DNA of 36,528 nt, taken from Phycisphaerae bacterium. Lineage in GTDB: Bacteria; Planctomycetota; Phycisphaerae; Phycisphaerales; UBA1924. Below the pieces are notes generated by a model, which saw only the letters and a program-made list of their open reading frames with translations, did not search any database and was not told the origin of the DNA. Position numbers and translations under genes: made by a program. Positions 1-7,846 of the stretch are shown here, in pieces (position 1 is the first letter of the stretch; every line of letters begins with the position of its first letter). The stretch lies in assembly GCA_030429485.1 (NCBI GenBank), contig JAUIFD010000013.1, positions 1-36,528 of the forward strand, read 5' to 3'.

Positions 1-428
1 CGCGCACCGAGAGCAAGAAGGACGGCATGCCCTCCGGGCTTCGCGTGCCGATGGATGTCTGGTACGGCAAGTTCTGGGGGCGCGTCCAAGGCAACAACAA
101 GGAACGCCGCGGCTACCACGACAACCAGTTGCCTGAGGTCTACCTCGAACGCGTCATCCTGGCCTGCTCGAACGAGGGCGACGTCGTGCTCGACCCGTTC
201 ACCGGCAGCGGCACCACCGGTGTCGTGGCGCGCCAGTACGGGCGCACGTTCGTCGGCACCGAGTTCAGCAAGAAGAACGCGGAGAGCGCCATCGCGCGGA
301 TCAAGGCCGGCATGATCCGACAGGGCTCGCTCCGCGAGGTCTCGACCGCCATCCACCCGCCGCGCGCCGGGCTTAAGTCCAACGGCAAGGCGCCGGTCGG
401 CGCAAGCGGGGTGCGGAGCCCGCGGTGA
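1..428 (+). CDS. Site-specific DNA methyltransferase, beta class, C-terminal part (5' end outside window)
   Basis: The frame is open from the first bases, so the gene begins upstream. The visible 142 or so residues hold the C-terminal half of an N4-cytosine/N6-adenine methyltransferase of the N6_N4_Mtase family. The key motif is [10 protein letters not shown] (encoded near 190-220), the FxGxG S-adenosylmethionine-binding motif I. Lying near the C-terminus it indicates the beta-class order, with the DPPY catalytic motif and target-recognition region upstream and out of view. The preceding segment [16 protein letters not shown]...[14 protein letters not shown] is the usual lead-in to motif I in this class. 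No restriction endonuclase is visible, so orphan versus restriction-modification status cannot be decided. The stop overlaps the next gene by four bases (GTGA). Confidence 0.88.
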   Translation, partial: RTESKKDGMPSGLRVPMDVWYGKFWGRVQGNNKERRGYHDNQLPEVYLERVILACSNEGDVVLDPFTGSGTTGVVARQYGRTFVGTEFSKKNAESAIARIKAGMIRQGSLREVSTAIHPPRAGLKSNGKAPVGASGVRSPR

Positions 429-721
429 TCGAGGACCACGATTCCGGCGTGCGCATCCTGGTCAAGGTCGTGCCCGGCGCTTCGCGCGACGCGATCGTCG
501 GCACGCACGGCGAGGGTGCCGAGGCCCGCCTCAAGGTCCGCGTCGCCGCCCCTCCCGAGGGCGGCAAGGCCAACAAGGCCGTGTGCGCGCTCCTCGCCCA
601 AGCACTCGGCGTGCGCGCATCCGCGGTCGACGTTGTCGCCGGACGTGCGAGCCGCGACAAGACCGTCTTCGTCGATGGGGTGTGCGCGGATGACGCGGCG
701 CGTGCGCTGGCAGGCGGCTAG
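425..721 (+). CDS. DUF167 / YggU family protein
   Basis: This 98-aa protein has the full family signature: [14 protein letters not shown] near the N-terminus, [17 protein letters not shown] in the middle, and [12 protein letters not shown] before the C-terminus. Length matches the family (about 95-105 aa). It is a small cytosolic protein whose biochemical role is not established. The GTG start at 425 overlaps the methyltransferase stop as GTGA, so translation is probably coupled. There is no sign of truncation. Confidence 0.9.
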   Translation: MIEDHDSGVRILVKVVPGASRDAIVGTHGEGAEARLKVRVAAPPEGGKANKAVCALLAQALGVRASAVDVVAGRASRDKTVFVDGVCADDAARALAGG

Positions 722-855
722 TGGCCCGTCTGGCTTGACCGACTTGATGCGCGCGCAGCGTCAGCGCCTTCTCGCAGGTGGGCTCGACCAAGGCCTTGAG
801 CGCGCCATGATCTCCCGCTGCCTCGCGAACGTCAGCGGGGCTCGGGGGGTTCACG

Positions 856-1446
856 ATGTCACGTTTCATCCGTATCCGTCTGCTCGCGTGCGCGGGCGCT
901 TGCTCGATCGCTGCTCTCGGTGGGTGCACCGACCTTGCCCAACTCGAGGTCGCCCGGGGCGACCTCGCGTCGTGGTCCGAGAACGCCGCGTCCGATGCCG
1001 ACGCGCTCCGTGCGCAGATCGCGTCTCTGCAGCCCGACGACCCGGCCCGCGCGGAGGGCGAGGCTCTGCTCGCTGCGCTCGAGGCCCGCCGATCGGCCGC
1101 CGACGCCGGCTTGGCGCAGATCGACGCTCTTCTGACGGAGGCTCATGAGCCGATGCATCCGTTCACCCAGGCGGCCGAATCGCTCGGGGAGGTCCTGCCC
1201 GAGCCGATCCGCACCCCGCTGCTGCTGGCGGGGGCGGGTGCAGCCCTCCTGTTCCGGGCCCGTACACTCAAGCGAGGGCTCGAGTCGGTCGCGCGCGGCA
1301 TGCAAATCGCGTGTCGCGAAGACGAAGAGTTCAGTGCATGCTTCAAGCGCCACGCGGACACATTCCGGCAGACCCAGACCAGCGCCGCCCAGCGCGTGGT
1401 GGACGAGGTCATTCGCGACCGGGCGATGCTGCGCCTGCCGATCTAG
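856..1446 (+). CDS. Predicted lipoprotein with a C-terminal hydrophobic segment
   Basis: A 196-aa protein I do not recognise. The N-terminus is a basic stretch, then LLACAGACSIAALGGC, a lipobox (LGGC) with Cys23 as likely lipidated residue, so it should be anchored by lipid after export. Residues about 30-95 are Ala/Glu/Asp/Leu-rich and likely helical or coiled coil. A hydrophobic stretch, PLLLAGAGAALLF, lies near residues 117-130, followed by a basic helix. No enzyme motif is visible. It starts a small cluster with a pseudopilin and a membrane protein. The 134-bp gap upstream (722-855) holds no recognisable gene or terminator. Confidence 0.75.
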   Translation: MSRFIRIRLLACAGACSIAALGGCTDLAQLEVARGDLASWSENAASDADALRAQIASLQPDDPARAEGEALLAALEARRSAADAGLAQIDALLTEAHEPMHPFTQAAESLGEVLPEPIRTPLLLAGAGAALLFRARTLKRGLESVARGMQIACREDEEFSACFKRHADTFRQTQTSAAQRVVDEVIRDRAMLRLPI

Positions 1447-2204
1447 GGCGGGGCGAGAGGGACCGGGAGTCGAGACTCCGAGGCCGACCGCGCGCCTTCA
1501 CCCTCATCGAACTCCTGGTCGTCATCGCGATCATCGCGGCCCTCATCGGCATCCTCATGCCCGCGCTCGGCAAGGCGCGTGACCAGGCGCGCAACGTCTC
1601 ATGCCTCGCCAACCTCCGCGGCATGGCGACCGGGCTGCAACTCTACATGGACGACGGCGACGGCAACTTCCCCTACGTCGCGCCCGTGGCCGCCGACGAC
1701 ATCGACAACACCAACGAGCCGAGCCTGCTCGACGTCATGTTCAACTACATCGACGCTCCGCGCCCCGTGCACGAGGTCCCGGGCGATACGGAGTCCCTCT
1801 GGATCGTCGAAGCTCCGTTCCGGTGCCCATCCGACGTTGGCGGCGACGATCCGGACGACCCGCTCCCGACATGGCAGACGCGGGGTACGAGCTATGACTT
1901 TGGGCCGGCGTACTTCTATGTCGGACTCGAGATCATCGGTGGGTTCGACTTTCTGGCGGAGGAGAAGGAGCGCCAAGCGGCGCGGCGGGCGACGACGATC
2001 ACCTATCAGTCGTACGCCGAGCGAGACGTGGCGCTGCCCGTGCTCTACGACGCCGGGTACTACCACGGCCAGAAGACGGCGTCTGATGGGCGGAACACGA
2101 GCTTCCTCGACACGCACGTCGCTCGATATCCGGGCGATCCGCCGCCGTCGGTTTTGCAGGAGATCGTCGCGCTCGCGATCAAGCTGACGAGGGGCACGCC
2201 TTGA
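1311..2204 (+). CDS. Type II secretion-type pseudopilin (start uncertain)
   Basis: The diagnostic segment is [18 protein letters not shown] (encoded about 1491-1545), the prepilin peptidase cleavage/N-methylation motif and helix, followed by GKARDQARNVSCLANLRGMATGLQLY as in planctomycete pseudopilins. The C-terminus has DGRNTSFLDTHVA, resembling the H-X9-DG tail. The start is a problem: between the upstream stop (1446) and the motif there is no ATG, GTG or TTG in any frame. The only in-frame starts are GTG 1311 and ATG 1338, both inside the lipoprotein gene. They give a leader of more than 50 residues, far longer than the usual few. The coordinates given use the longest frame. The stop overlaps the next gene as TTGA. 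Confidence 0.75.
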   Translation: MSRRRRVQCMLQAPRGHIPADPDQRRPARGGRGHSRPGDAAPADLGRGERDRESRLRGRPRAFTLIELLVVIAIIAALIGILMPALGKARDQARNVSCLANLRGMATGLQLYMDDGDGNFPYVAPVAADDIDNTNEPSLLDVMFNYIDAPRPVHEVPGDTESLWIVEAPFRCPSDVGGDDPDDPLPTWQTRGTSYDFGPAYFYVGLEIIGGFDFLAEEKERQAARRATTITYQSYAERDVALPVLYDAGYYHGQKTASDGRNTSFLDTHVARYPGDPPPSVLQEIVALAIKLTRGTP

Positions 2205-3076
2205 CACCCGACCCGACCAACCCGACCGAACCAAACGCCGAGTTGAGCCCCGCGGAGAGCATGGATCTCCAGGGCGAAGACGCTGCGGTGGGCACGGGCT
2301 CGCTGCTTGACGACCCACCCGCGTCTGCCGAAGCGACCGCCGACAAGCCGACGCGGGCGCCGCTCGGCTCACGGATCCGCCAGAGGGGCGGTGCGGTCTG
2401 GCGCTCGCGCTGGGGGCGTCGATCGGTGGTTGGCGTGCTCCTGCTCGCGCTCGGCGTGGGGGGATACGCGACGTACCTCGCGGTGCGTCCGACGCCTCAG
2501 CCCGACATCCTCGACGACGCGTTGGACAACGTGCTCGATTTCACGCTGCTCGAGGACGACTTCAACGACCTTCCGCTCGAGACCCGGATCAAGATCATGA
2601 CCGACCTGATCAACCGCCTGAAGAACATGGACGGCTCGAGCGCGCTGCTTGTCGCCGCGTTCGCCGAGGGCGTCGCGGGCGAGGCGCGCGAGCAGCTCGA
2701 ACGCAACCTCACGCGCCTCGCGGTCGACGCCGGCGACCAACTCGCTTCGGAGTACGACGACGTGGCGCCCGAAGAGCGCGACGACTTCCTCGACCAGGCG
2801 TACGTGCGTCTCGCTCGCCTCACGCAGCCGCTCGACTCATCGCTCGCGAGCAAGACCGATGAGCAGCTGCTCGAGCGGGCGCGGCGCGATGCGCAGGAGG
2901 GGCGCGAGTTCCTGCGTTCCGGGCAGCTCCCAGCCGAGGCCGCTGCGGGCGTGATGGTCATGGGGTACAACCAGATGAACGATCACGCCTCGCCGAAGGA
3001 GCAGCAGCGGCTCACGGTCTTCTTTCGTGATATGACGCGGCGTTTCCGGTACGGCAGCGCCGGCGGCGGGGGTTAA
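2201..3076 (+). CDS. Single-pass membrane protein of unknown function
   Basis: A 291-aa protein starting at a TTG that overlaps the pseudopilin stop (TTGA), so probably co-translated with it. Residues 1-65 are polar and Pro/Glu-rich. VVGVLLLALGVGGYATYLAV (about residues 76-95) is a clear transmembrane segment. The remainder is acidic and helical with many Glu/Asp/Arg, probably outside the cytoplasmic membrane. Some resemblance in layout to periplasmic anchor proteins of secretion systems is possible, but no family motif supports it. No function is proposed beyond an association with the upstream pseudopilin. The gene ends 47 bp from the convergent aminotransferase-like gene. Confidence 0.75.
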   Translation: MTPDPTNPTEPNAELSPAESMDLQGEDAAVGTGSLLDDPPASAEATADKPTRAPLGSRIRQRGGAVWRSRWGRRSVVGVLLLALGVGGYATYLAVRPTPQPDILDDALDNVLDFTLLEDDFNDLPLETRIKIMTDLINRLKNMDGSSALLVAAFAEGVAGEAREQLERNLTRLAVDAGDQLASEYDDVAPEERDDFLDQAYVRLARLTQPLDSSLASKTDEQLLERARRDAQEGREFLRSGQLPAEAAAGVMVMGYNQMNDHASPKEQQRLTVFFRDMTRRFRYGSAGGGG

Positions 3077-3123
3077 CGCAGAGCCAAGGCTCGCGAAGCT
3101 GGTGGCGCCGACCCGGATCGAGG

Positions 3124-4332
3124 TCAGCGTGTGAGTTCGCTCCTGAGCGCGTGGGCCAGATACTCGAACTGCGCTTCGGAGTTGTAAAGCTGTGCCGCGA
3201 TGCGCACGCCGCGGGTGTGCGTGCCGAGGCGGAAGATCGGCACTTGGATGCTCCATCGCTCGACGAGCGCTCGCCAGAGCGGGTCGGGGTAGCCGGGGCC
3301 CGGGATGACGTCCGGGATCGGGGCAGGGATCGGCACCGCGGCCATGGCGCTGAGCATCGAGTCTGGAGCCGCCGGCTCGACGCCGAGGGCATCACAGAGG
3401 ATGTCGCGCCCGCGCAGCGCGAGCGCCTTGTTGCGCGCGATCACGCCGGGCCACCCGCCGGCATCGAGCGATGCCATGAAGTCGATCGCGGCGGGTGTTG
3501 CGAGCCACGCGGAAGGATCGTCGGTGCCGACGTAGTCGAAGAGCAGGTGGTAGCGCGAGCGATCGGGGCGGATGTGCGATGCGCGCGCTGAGAGCGCGTG
3601 CGGCTCGAACCCGTCGCGCAGGTCCTCACGCACGTGCAGGAACGCGGCGCCCTTCGGCGCACACACCCACTTGTGCAGGTTGCCGCAGGTGTACGCCGCG
3701 CCCCACCCCGCGACGTCCATCTCGACGAACCCCGGGCCGTGCGCGGCGTCGAGCAGCGTCTCAACCCCGCGCTCACGCAGCTCGCGGATGATGGTGCGGA
3801 CCGGTAGCACGAGCGCGGTGGGGCTCGTCGTCAGGCTCAGGAGCGCCAGGCGCGTTCGGGGCGTGACGCAGGCGACGATCGCCTCGGTGATCTCGTCTTC
3901 GGCGTGAACGGGGAAGGGCAACTCCGCGCGCACGAGCCTTGCGCCGCTCTCGCGGCACGCGCGCTCGAACATCGTCAGGCACGCCGGGTACTCATGGGTA
4001 TTCACCAGCAACTCGTCGCCCGGCTCCAATCGGACGTTGTGGAGCACTTCCGCGACCGCCTGCGTCGCGTTGGGCGCCCAAACAACCCCTGCGCTCTCCG
4101 CGCCCACCATCGCGGCGACGCGATCGCGAGCGGCGTCCATCGCTGGATCGAGCTCGCACAGGTGAAAGCGGACAAGCTCGGCCTCCATGCGATCACGCCA
4201 CAGCGACTGCGCTTGGAGCACGAGACTCGGGCACGAGCCGAACGACCCGTGGTTCAGGAACACAACGCTTGGATCATGTCGCCAGTGCCGGGCGAGCGCG
4301 TTCGGTGCGGGGAGCGTCGGCTCGGAGGTCAC
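3124..4332 (-). CDS. Aminotransferase class V-fold PLP-dependent enzyme (isopenicillin N epimerase-like)
   Basis: A 402-aa fold-type I pyridoxal-phosphate enzyme. The N-terminus FLNHGSFGSCP is typical of the CefD/isopenicillin-N-epimerase-like and cysteine-desulfurase-like branch. LLDAAHGPG carries the Asp that contacts the PLP pyridine nitrogen. NLHKWVCAPKGAAFL carries the Schiff-base lysine (HK). The substrate cannot be read from sequence; 'epimerase-like' is a family label, and lyase, desulfurase or transferase activities are possible. The GTG start overlaps the stop of the ankyrin gene as GTGA, so it is the third gene of the EF-G-like operon. Length is normal for the family. Confidence 0.9.
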   Translation of the reverse strand: MTSEPTLPAPNALARHWRHDPSVVFLNHGSFGSCPSLVLQAQSLWRDRMEAELVRFHLCELDPAMDAARDRVAAMVGAESAGVVWAPNATQAVAEVLHNVRLEPGDELLVNTHEYPACLTMFERACRESGARLVRAELPFPVHAEDEITEAIVACVTPRTRLALLSLTTSPTALVLPVRTIIRELRERGVETLLDAAHGPGFVEMDVAGWGAAYTCGNLHKWVCAPKGAAFLHVREDLRDGFEPHALSARASHIRPDRSRYHLLFDYVGTDDPSAWLATPAAIDFMASLDAGGWPGVIARNKALALRGRDILCDALGVEPAAPDSMLSAMAAVPIPAPIPDVIPGPGYPDPLWRALVERWSIQVPIFRLGTHTRGVRIAAQLYNSEAQFEYLAHALRSELTR

Positions 4333-4880
4333 TTGGTCGGATCATCCGAAGTGGGTGAGCCGGTCGAAGCGACCGCGTCGCGAAGCACCTGCGCAATCCG
4401 ATCGCCCTGCTCGTCGTCGCGACGGGCCGCGTGGTCGCGTGCCGAGGCGCCACCCTGATCCACGAGCACCGGATCGGCGCCGAGGTCCAGCAGGACGAAG
4501 ACCATCTCAAGCTCTCCCGAGCCCGCCGCGATCATCAGCGGCGTGCGTCCTTCCGCGTCGCGCGAGTCAACGGGTACGCCTTCCGAGCGCACGAGCGCGG
4601 TCACGGTGCCCGTGTCGCCCGCCTCCGCGGCGAGGTGGAGCGTCGGGGGCTCGGCGGCCGCCTGCGGCGTGCTTTCCTTCGCCGCAGCACGCCCTTGGTT
4701 CACGACCAGGGGATCCGGCTCTTGCGAATCGGCGTTGCCCGCCGTTTCGGACGAGCCCCGCCCGGTCTGCGCATCCACCTTGGATGGGCCGATGTTGCCC
4801 AACACCACGATCACACCCAGCAGCAGGGCGATCCCACCGATGACCGCGAGCGGGGTCATGCTCGGCGCTTTCTGGCTCAT
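4329..4880 (-). CDS. Membrane-anchored ankyrin-repeat protein
   Basis: A 183-aa protein. MTPLAVIGGIALLLGVIVVLGNI near the N-terminus is a transmembrane anchor or uncleaved signal. A low-complexity Ser/Glu/Ala linker follows. Ankyrin repeats occupy about residues 90-160: LHLAAEAGDTGTVTALV, DAEGRTPLMIAAGSGELEMV and VLLDLGADPVLVD, roughly two to three repeats. Repeats of this kind mediate protein-protein contacts. The start at 4880 is preferred because GGAG lies 6 nt upstream; an ATG at 4892 would add four residues. It lies 26 bp after the EF-G-like gene and overlaps the PLP enzyme gene by 4 bp, so the three are probably one operon. Confidence 0.85.
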   Translation of the reverse strand: MSQKAPSMTPLAVIGGIALLLGVIVVLGNIGPSKVDAQTGRGSSETAGNADSQEPDPLVVNQGRAAAKESTPQAAAEPPTLHLAAEAGDTGTVTALVRSEGVPVDSRDAEGRTPLMIAAGSGELEMVFVLLDLGADPVLVDQGGASARDHAARRDDEQGDRIAQVLRDAVASTGSPTSDDPTK

Positions 4881-4906
4881 CTCGTGCTCCATTCGCCGCC
4901 CAGGGC

Positions 4907-6973
4907 TCAGTCGTCTTCTTCGTGGGGCTTGTACGCCGCGATCACTTCCTGCTGGACGTGCGGCGGGGTCTGCTCGTCGTGTGAGTAGTCCATGGTGTAC
5001 GAGCCGGACCCGCCGGTCATGCTCTTGAGTTCGTTCGAGAAGTTCTGCAACTCGCCGAGCGGCGCAACCGCCCGCACCGAGCACTGGTCGCCCGGCAGCA
5101 TCACCGTATCCTGCACCCGGCCGCGGCGGTTGGCCATGTCCCCCGTGACGTCGCCCATGTACGCCTGCGGCACGGTAATGTCGACTTCCACAAACGGCTC
5201 GAGCAGCGCCGGATGGGCCTTGCGGACCGCGTCGATGAACGCCCGCTTGCCGGCTGTGATGAAGGCGACTTCCTTCGAATCCACCGGGTGGTGCTTGCCG
5301 TCGTAGACCTCGACCTTGACCCCGGTCAGCGGATACCCGGCGACCGCGCCGTCGGCGAGGGCCTGGCGGATGCCCTTCTCGATCGCGGGCATAAACTGGC
5401 GGGGGATCGACCCGCCCACCGTCGCGTTGACGAACTCGAAGCCGGTCTCATGATCCTGTGGCAGGGGCTCGACGCGGAGGTACACCTCGCCGAACTGACC
5501 GGCGCCGCCCGTCTGCTTCTTGTGGCGGTGGTGTCCCTCAGCCTTGCCGGCGATGGTCTCTTTGTACGCCACCTTCGGGGGCGAGGTCTCGACCTCGACG
5601 CCGAACTGCTCCGAGAGCTTCTCGAGCACCACGCGCAGGTGCAGTTCGCCCAGCCCGCGCATCACGGTCTGCTTGGTCGCCTGGATCTGCTCGACCTTGA
5701 AGCACGGGTCCTCGGCTGCGAGCTTCTGCACCGCGGTCGAGAACTTCGCGTCGTCGCCGTGCGTCTTGATCTCGACCGCGAGCCCGTACATCGGCTTGGG
5801 CAGCGGGAGCGGCTTGAGATGCACCGAATCGAAGTCGTGGCTCGAGTGCAGCACCGCGTCAAAGGCGATCTCGTCGACCTTCGTCACCGCGCCGATGTCG
5901 CCTGGGCCGAGCGCCTCGATCTCGGTTGAGTCCTTGCCCTGACGCTTGACCAGGTGCCCGATGCGCACGCCCTTCTTGTGATCGCCGATGTAGACCTCGG
6001 TCTTCGGCCTGAGCGTGCCCTGGTGCACGCGGAAGATGCCGAGCTTGCCCACGTGCTTGTCGCTTGAGACATTGAACGTGTGGGCGAGCAGCGGCTTCTC
6101 CGGGTCGGGCTCGGCATGAAACTCGACTTCCGGCGCGTCCTCGGTCTCGCGCATCAGGAACGGGCGCGGGTTGCCCTCCATCGGGTTGGGCAGCAGACTC
6201 GCCATGACATGCATCAGGTCTTTGGCGCCCGCGCCGGTCTTGGACGAGACGAAGCAGATCGGTACGAGGTGTCCCTCGCGCAGCGCCTGCTCGAACGCCT
6301 CGTGCACTCTCGTCTTGTCCAGGCTGTCCGCCCCGCCCTCGAGGTACTTGCTCATGAGGTCCTCGTTGACCTCGACGACCTGCTCGATGATCTGTGTGTG
6401 CGCGTCGTCCACCGAACTGAAGAGGGTCTCGGCGCCCTCCGCCTCCTCGAAGACATTCACAACACTCCCGCGATCGGCCGCGGGCAGATTGATCGGAAGG
6501 CAGGAGTTGCCGAAAGTCTCGCGGAGCTGCTCGACGAGCGACTCGAGCTCGGCTTGTTGCTCTTCCATCTTGTTGATGATGAACATGCGCGGGAGGTTGC
6601 GGTCCTTTGCGAGGTTCATCATGCGACGTGTCATGGGCTCGATGCCGCGGTGCGAGTCCACCACGACCGCGACGGTCTCCACCGCCGGAAAGCACGCGAT
6701 CGCGTGCCCCGAGAAGTCGGCGAGCCCCGGGGCGTCGATCAGGTTGACCAAGTGCCCGTCGAAGTCGAAGTGCAGCACGCTCGCGCGCAAGGAGTGCTTG
6801 TGGTGCTTCTCTTCCTCCGTCCAGTCCGAGACGGTCGTCCCTTCCTCAACGGAGCCCATCCGCGTGGTCGTGCCCGAGTCGTGCAGGAGGCGCTCGGCGA
6901 GGGTGGTCTTGCCCGAACCGCTCTGGCCGACGAAGAGGATGTTGCGGATGTCTTCGGGATTGCGAACCGACAT
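4907..6973 (-). CDS. Elongation factor G-like translational GTPase (EF-G-2/FusA2 type)
   Basis: A 688-aa protein with the full EF-G domain order: GTPase, domain II (about 300-380), domain III with RGLGELHLRVVLEKL, domain IV, and C-terminal domain V with AYMGDVTGDMANRRG. The P-loop is GQSGSGKTT (16-24) rather than the canonical GHIDAGKTT. Switch I has GTTVSDW (45-51). G3 reads DAPGLADF (80-87), so the catalytic His of the usual PGH is Leu84. G4 is NKME (134-137). These changes place it with the EF-G-like paralogues rather than the main fusA. It should bind GTP and the ribosome, but its step in translation is unknown. Start chosen at 6973 because GGGAGG lies 10 nt upstream; the longer frame reads through the upstream intergenic DNA. 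Confidence 0.9.
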   Translation of the reverse strand: MSVRNPEDIRNILFVGQSGSGKTTLAERLLHDSGTTTRMGSVEEGTTVSDWTEEEKHHKHSLRASVLHFDFDGHLVNLIDAPGLADFSGHAIACFPAVETVAVVVDSHRGIEPMTRRMMNLAKDRNLPRMFIINKMEEQQAELESLVEQLRETFGNSCLPINLPAADRGSVVNVFEEAEGAETLFSSVDDAHTQIIEQVVEVNEDLMSKYLEGGADSLDKTRVHEAFEQALREGHLVPICFVSSKTGAGAKDLMHVMASLLPNPMEGNPRPFLMRETEDAPEVEFHAEPDPEKPLLAHTFNVSSDKHVGKLGIFRVHQGTLRPKTEVYIGDHKKGVRIGHLVKRQGKDSTEIEALGPGDIGAVTKVDEIAFDAVLHSSHDFDSVHLKPLPLPKPMYGLAVEIKTHGDDAKFSTAVQKLAAEDPCFKVEQIQATKQTVMRGLGELHLRVVLEKLSEQFGVEVETSPPKVAYKETIAGKAEGHHRHKKQTGGAGQFGEVYLRVEPLPQDHETGFEFVNATVGGSIPRQFMPAIEKGIRQALADGAVAGYPLTGVKVEVYDGKHHPVDSKEVAFITAGKRAFIDAVRKAHPALLEPFVEVDITVPQAYMGDVTGDMANRRGRVQDTVMLPGDQCSVRAVAPLGELQNFSNELKSMTGGSGSYTMDYSHDEQTPPHVQQEVIAAYKPHEEDD

Positions 6974-7133
6974 GGGGCGTAGACCTCCCGCCGGGCTGCC
7001 CGGGGGCGCCCGGACCAAACACAATCTGAACCAACGCCGCCGATCCACGCGGACCCAAATGCCACGGGGGGCGAACGGCGAGTCTACCGCCTGACCTGCC
7101 GCGCGTCGCGGGCGAGCAACCACCCGCCTTGGG

Positions 7134-7139
7134 TACGCT
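7134..7139 (+). promoter_or_regulatory. Candidate leaderless -10 element of upp
   Basis: TACGCT lies 6 nt before the upp ATG, and no Shine-Dalgarno is present between them. With usual -10 spacing, transcription would start at or next to the A of the ATG, giving a leaderless mRNA. No clear -35 hexamer is seen. Confidence 0.5.
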
Positions 7140-7145
7140 GCCCTC

Positions 7146-7778
7146 ATGGACGCGTCGCGAGTCGTGGTCTTTGACCACCCCCTCATTCAGCACAAACTCG
7201 CCCACGTCCGTGATCTGGAGACCGGGCACCGCGCGTTCCGGGCTCTGGTTGCGCAGATCGCCGGGCTGATGGTCTACGAGGCCACCCGCACCTTCCCGAC
7301 TGAGCCGGTGGAGGTCCAGACGCCCATGGAGGTGATGCAGGGGCGGCGCGTCCGCGGCACGATCACCGTCGTGCCAGTGCTCCGGGCGGGGCTCGGCATG
7401 GTCGACGGCGTGCTCCGGATGATGCCCGAGGCCCGCGTCGGGCACCTCGGGCTCGCGCGCGACGAACTGACGCTCGAGCCCCGCGCCTACCTCGAACGCC
7501 TCCCGAGCGACCTCGACGCCGGCCCGGTGATGCTCGTCGATCCGATGCTCGCGACCGGCGGTTCGGCCGTGGCCGCCATCGAGACGCTCCGACGGGCGGG
7601 GGCTGTCGACCTGCGGATGCTCTGCCTCGTCGCGGCCCCCGAGGGCATTAAGCGACTCCACGCGGCGCACCCCGACGTGACGATCTACGCCGCCGCAGTC
7701 GATCGCGGGCTCAACGAGAAGGGCTTCATCCTGCCGGGGCTCGGGGATGCCGGAGATCGGCTCTACGGGACGACGTGA
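7146..7778 (+). CDS. upp: Uracil phosphoribosyltransferase
   Basis: A 210-aa enzyme that salvages uracil: uracil + PRPP gives UMP + pyrophosphate, in the cytosol. VMLVDPMLATGGSA (about residues 127-141) is the PRPP-binding motif. VVPVLRAGLGMVDG is the family's conserved mid-region, and DRGLNEKGFILPGLGDAGDRLYGT is the uracil-binding C-terminal region. Length matches the family (about 208-210 aa). It is divergent from the EF-G-like operon and convergent with the M28 peptidase gene. A 9-bp hairpin follows its stop. The gene is transcribed alone. Confidence 0.97.
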   Translation: MDASRVVVFDHPLIQHKLAHVRDLETGHRAFRALVAQIAGLMVYEATRTFPTEPVEVQTPMEVMQGRRVRGTITVVPVLRAGLGMVDGVLRMMPEARVGHLGLARDELTLEPRAYLERLPSDLDAGPVMLVDPMLATGGSAVAAIETLRRAGAVDLRMLCLVAAPEGIKRLHAAHPDVTIYAAAVDRGLNEKGFILPGLGDAGDRLYGTT

Positions 7779-7806
7779 GCCCGCCGACTCGCGGACCGAT
7801 CCCTGC

Positions 7807-7830
7807 CACCGACCTGCTCTGAGGTCGGTG
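7807..7830. terminator. Hairpin between convergent genes
   Basis: A perfect 9-bp stem CACCGACCT/AGGTCGGTG with a 6-nt loop lies between the ends of upp and the M28 peptidase gene. No T-run follows on either side, so it may be a weak or bidirectional terminator or an RNA end-protecting hairpin. Confidence 0.55.
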
Positions 7831-7846
7831 CTCTGCATCCAGATGC

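Noticed and set aside
722-855. Possible small gene between the YggU and lipoprotein genes
   Set aside because: Frames in both directions are short or run through neighbours, without ribosome-binding site or motif.
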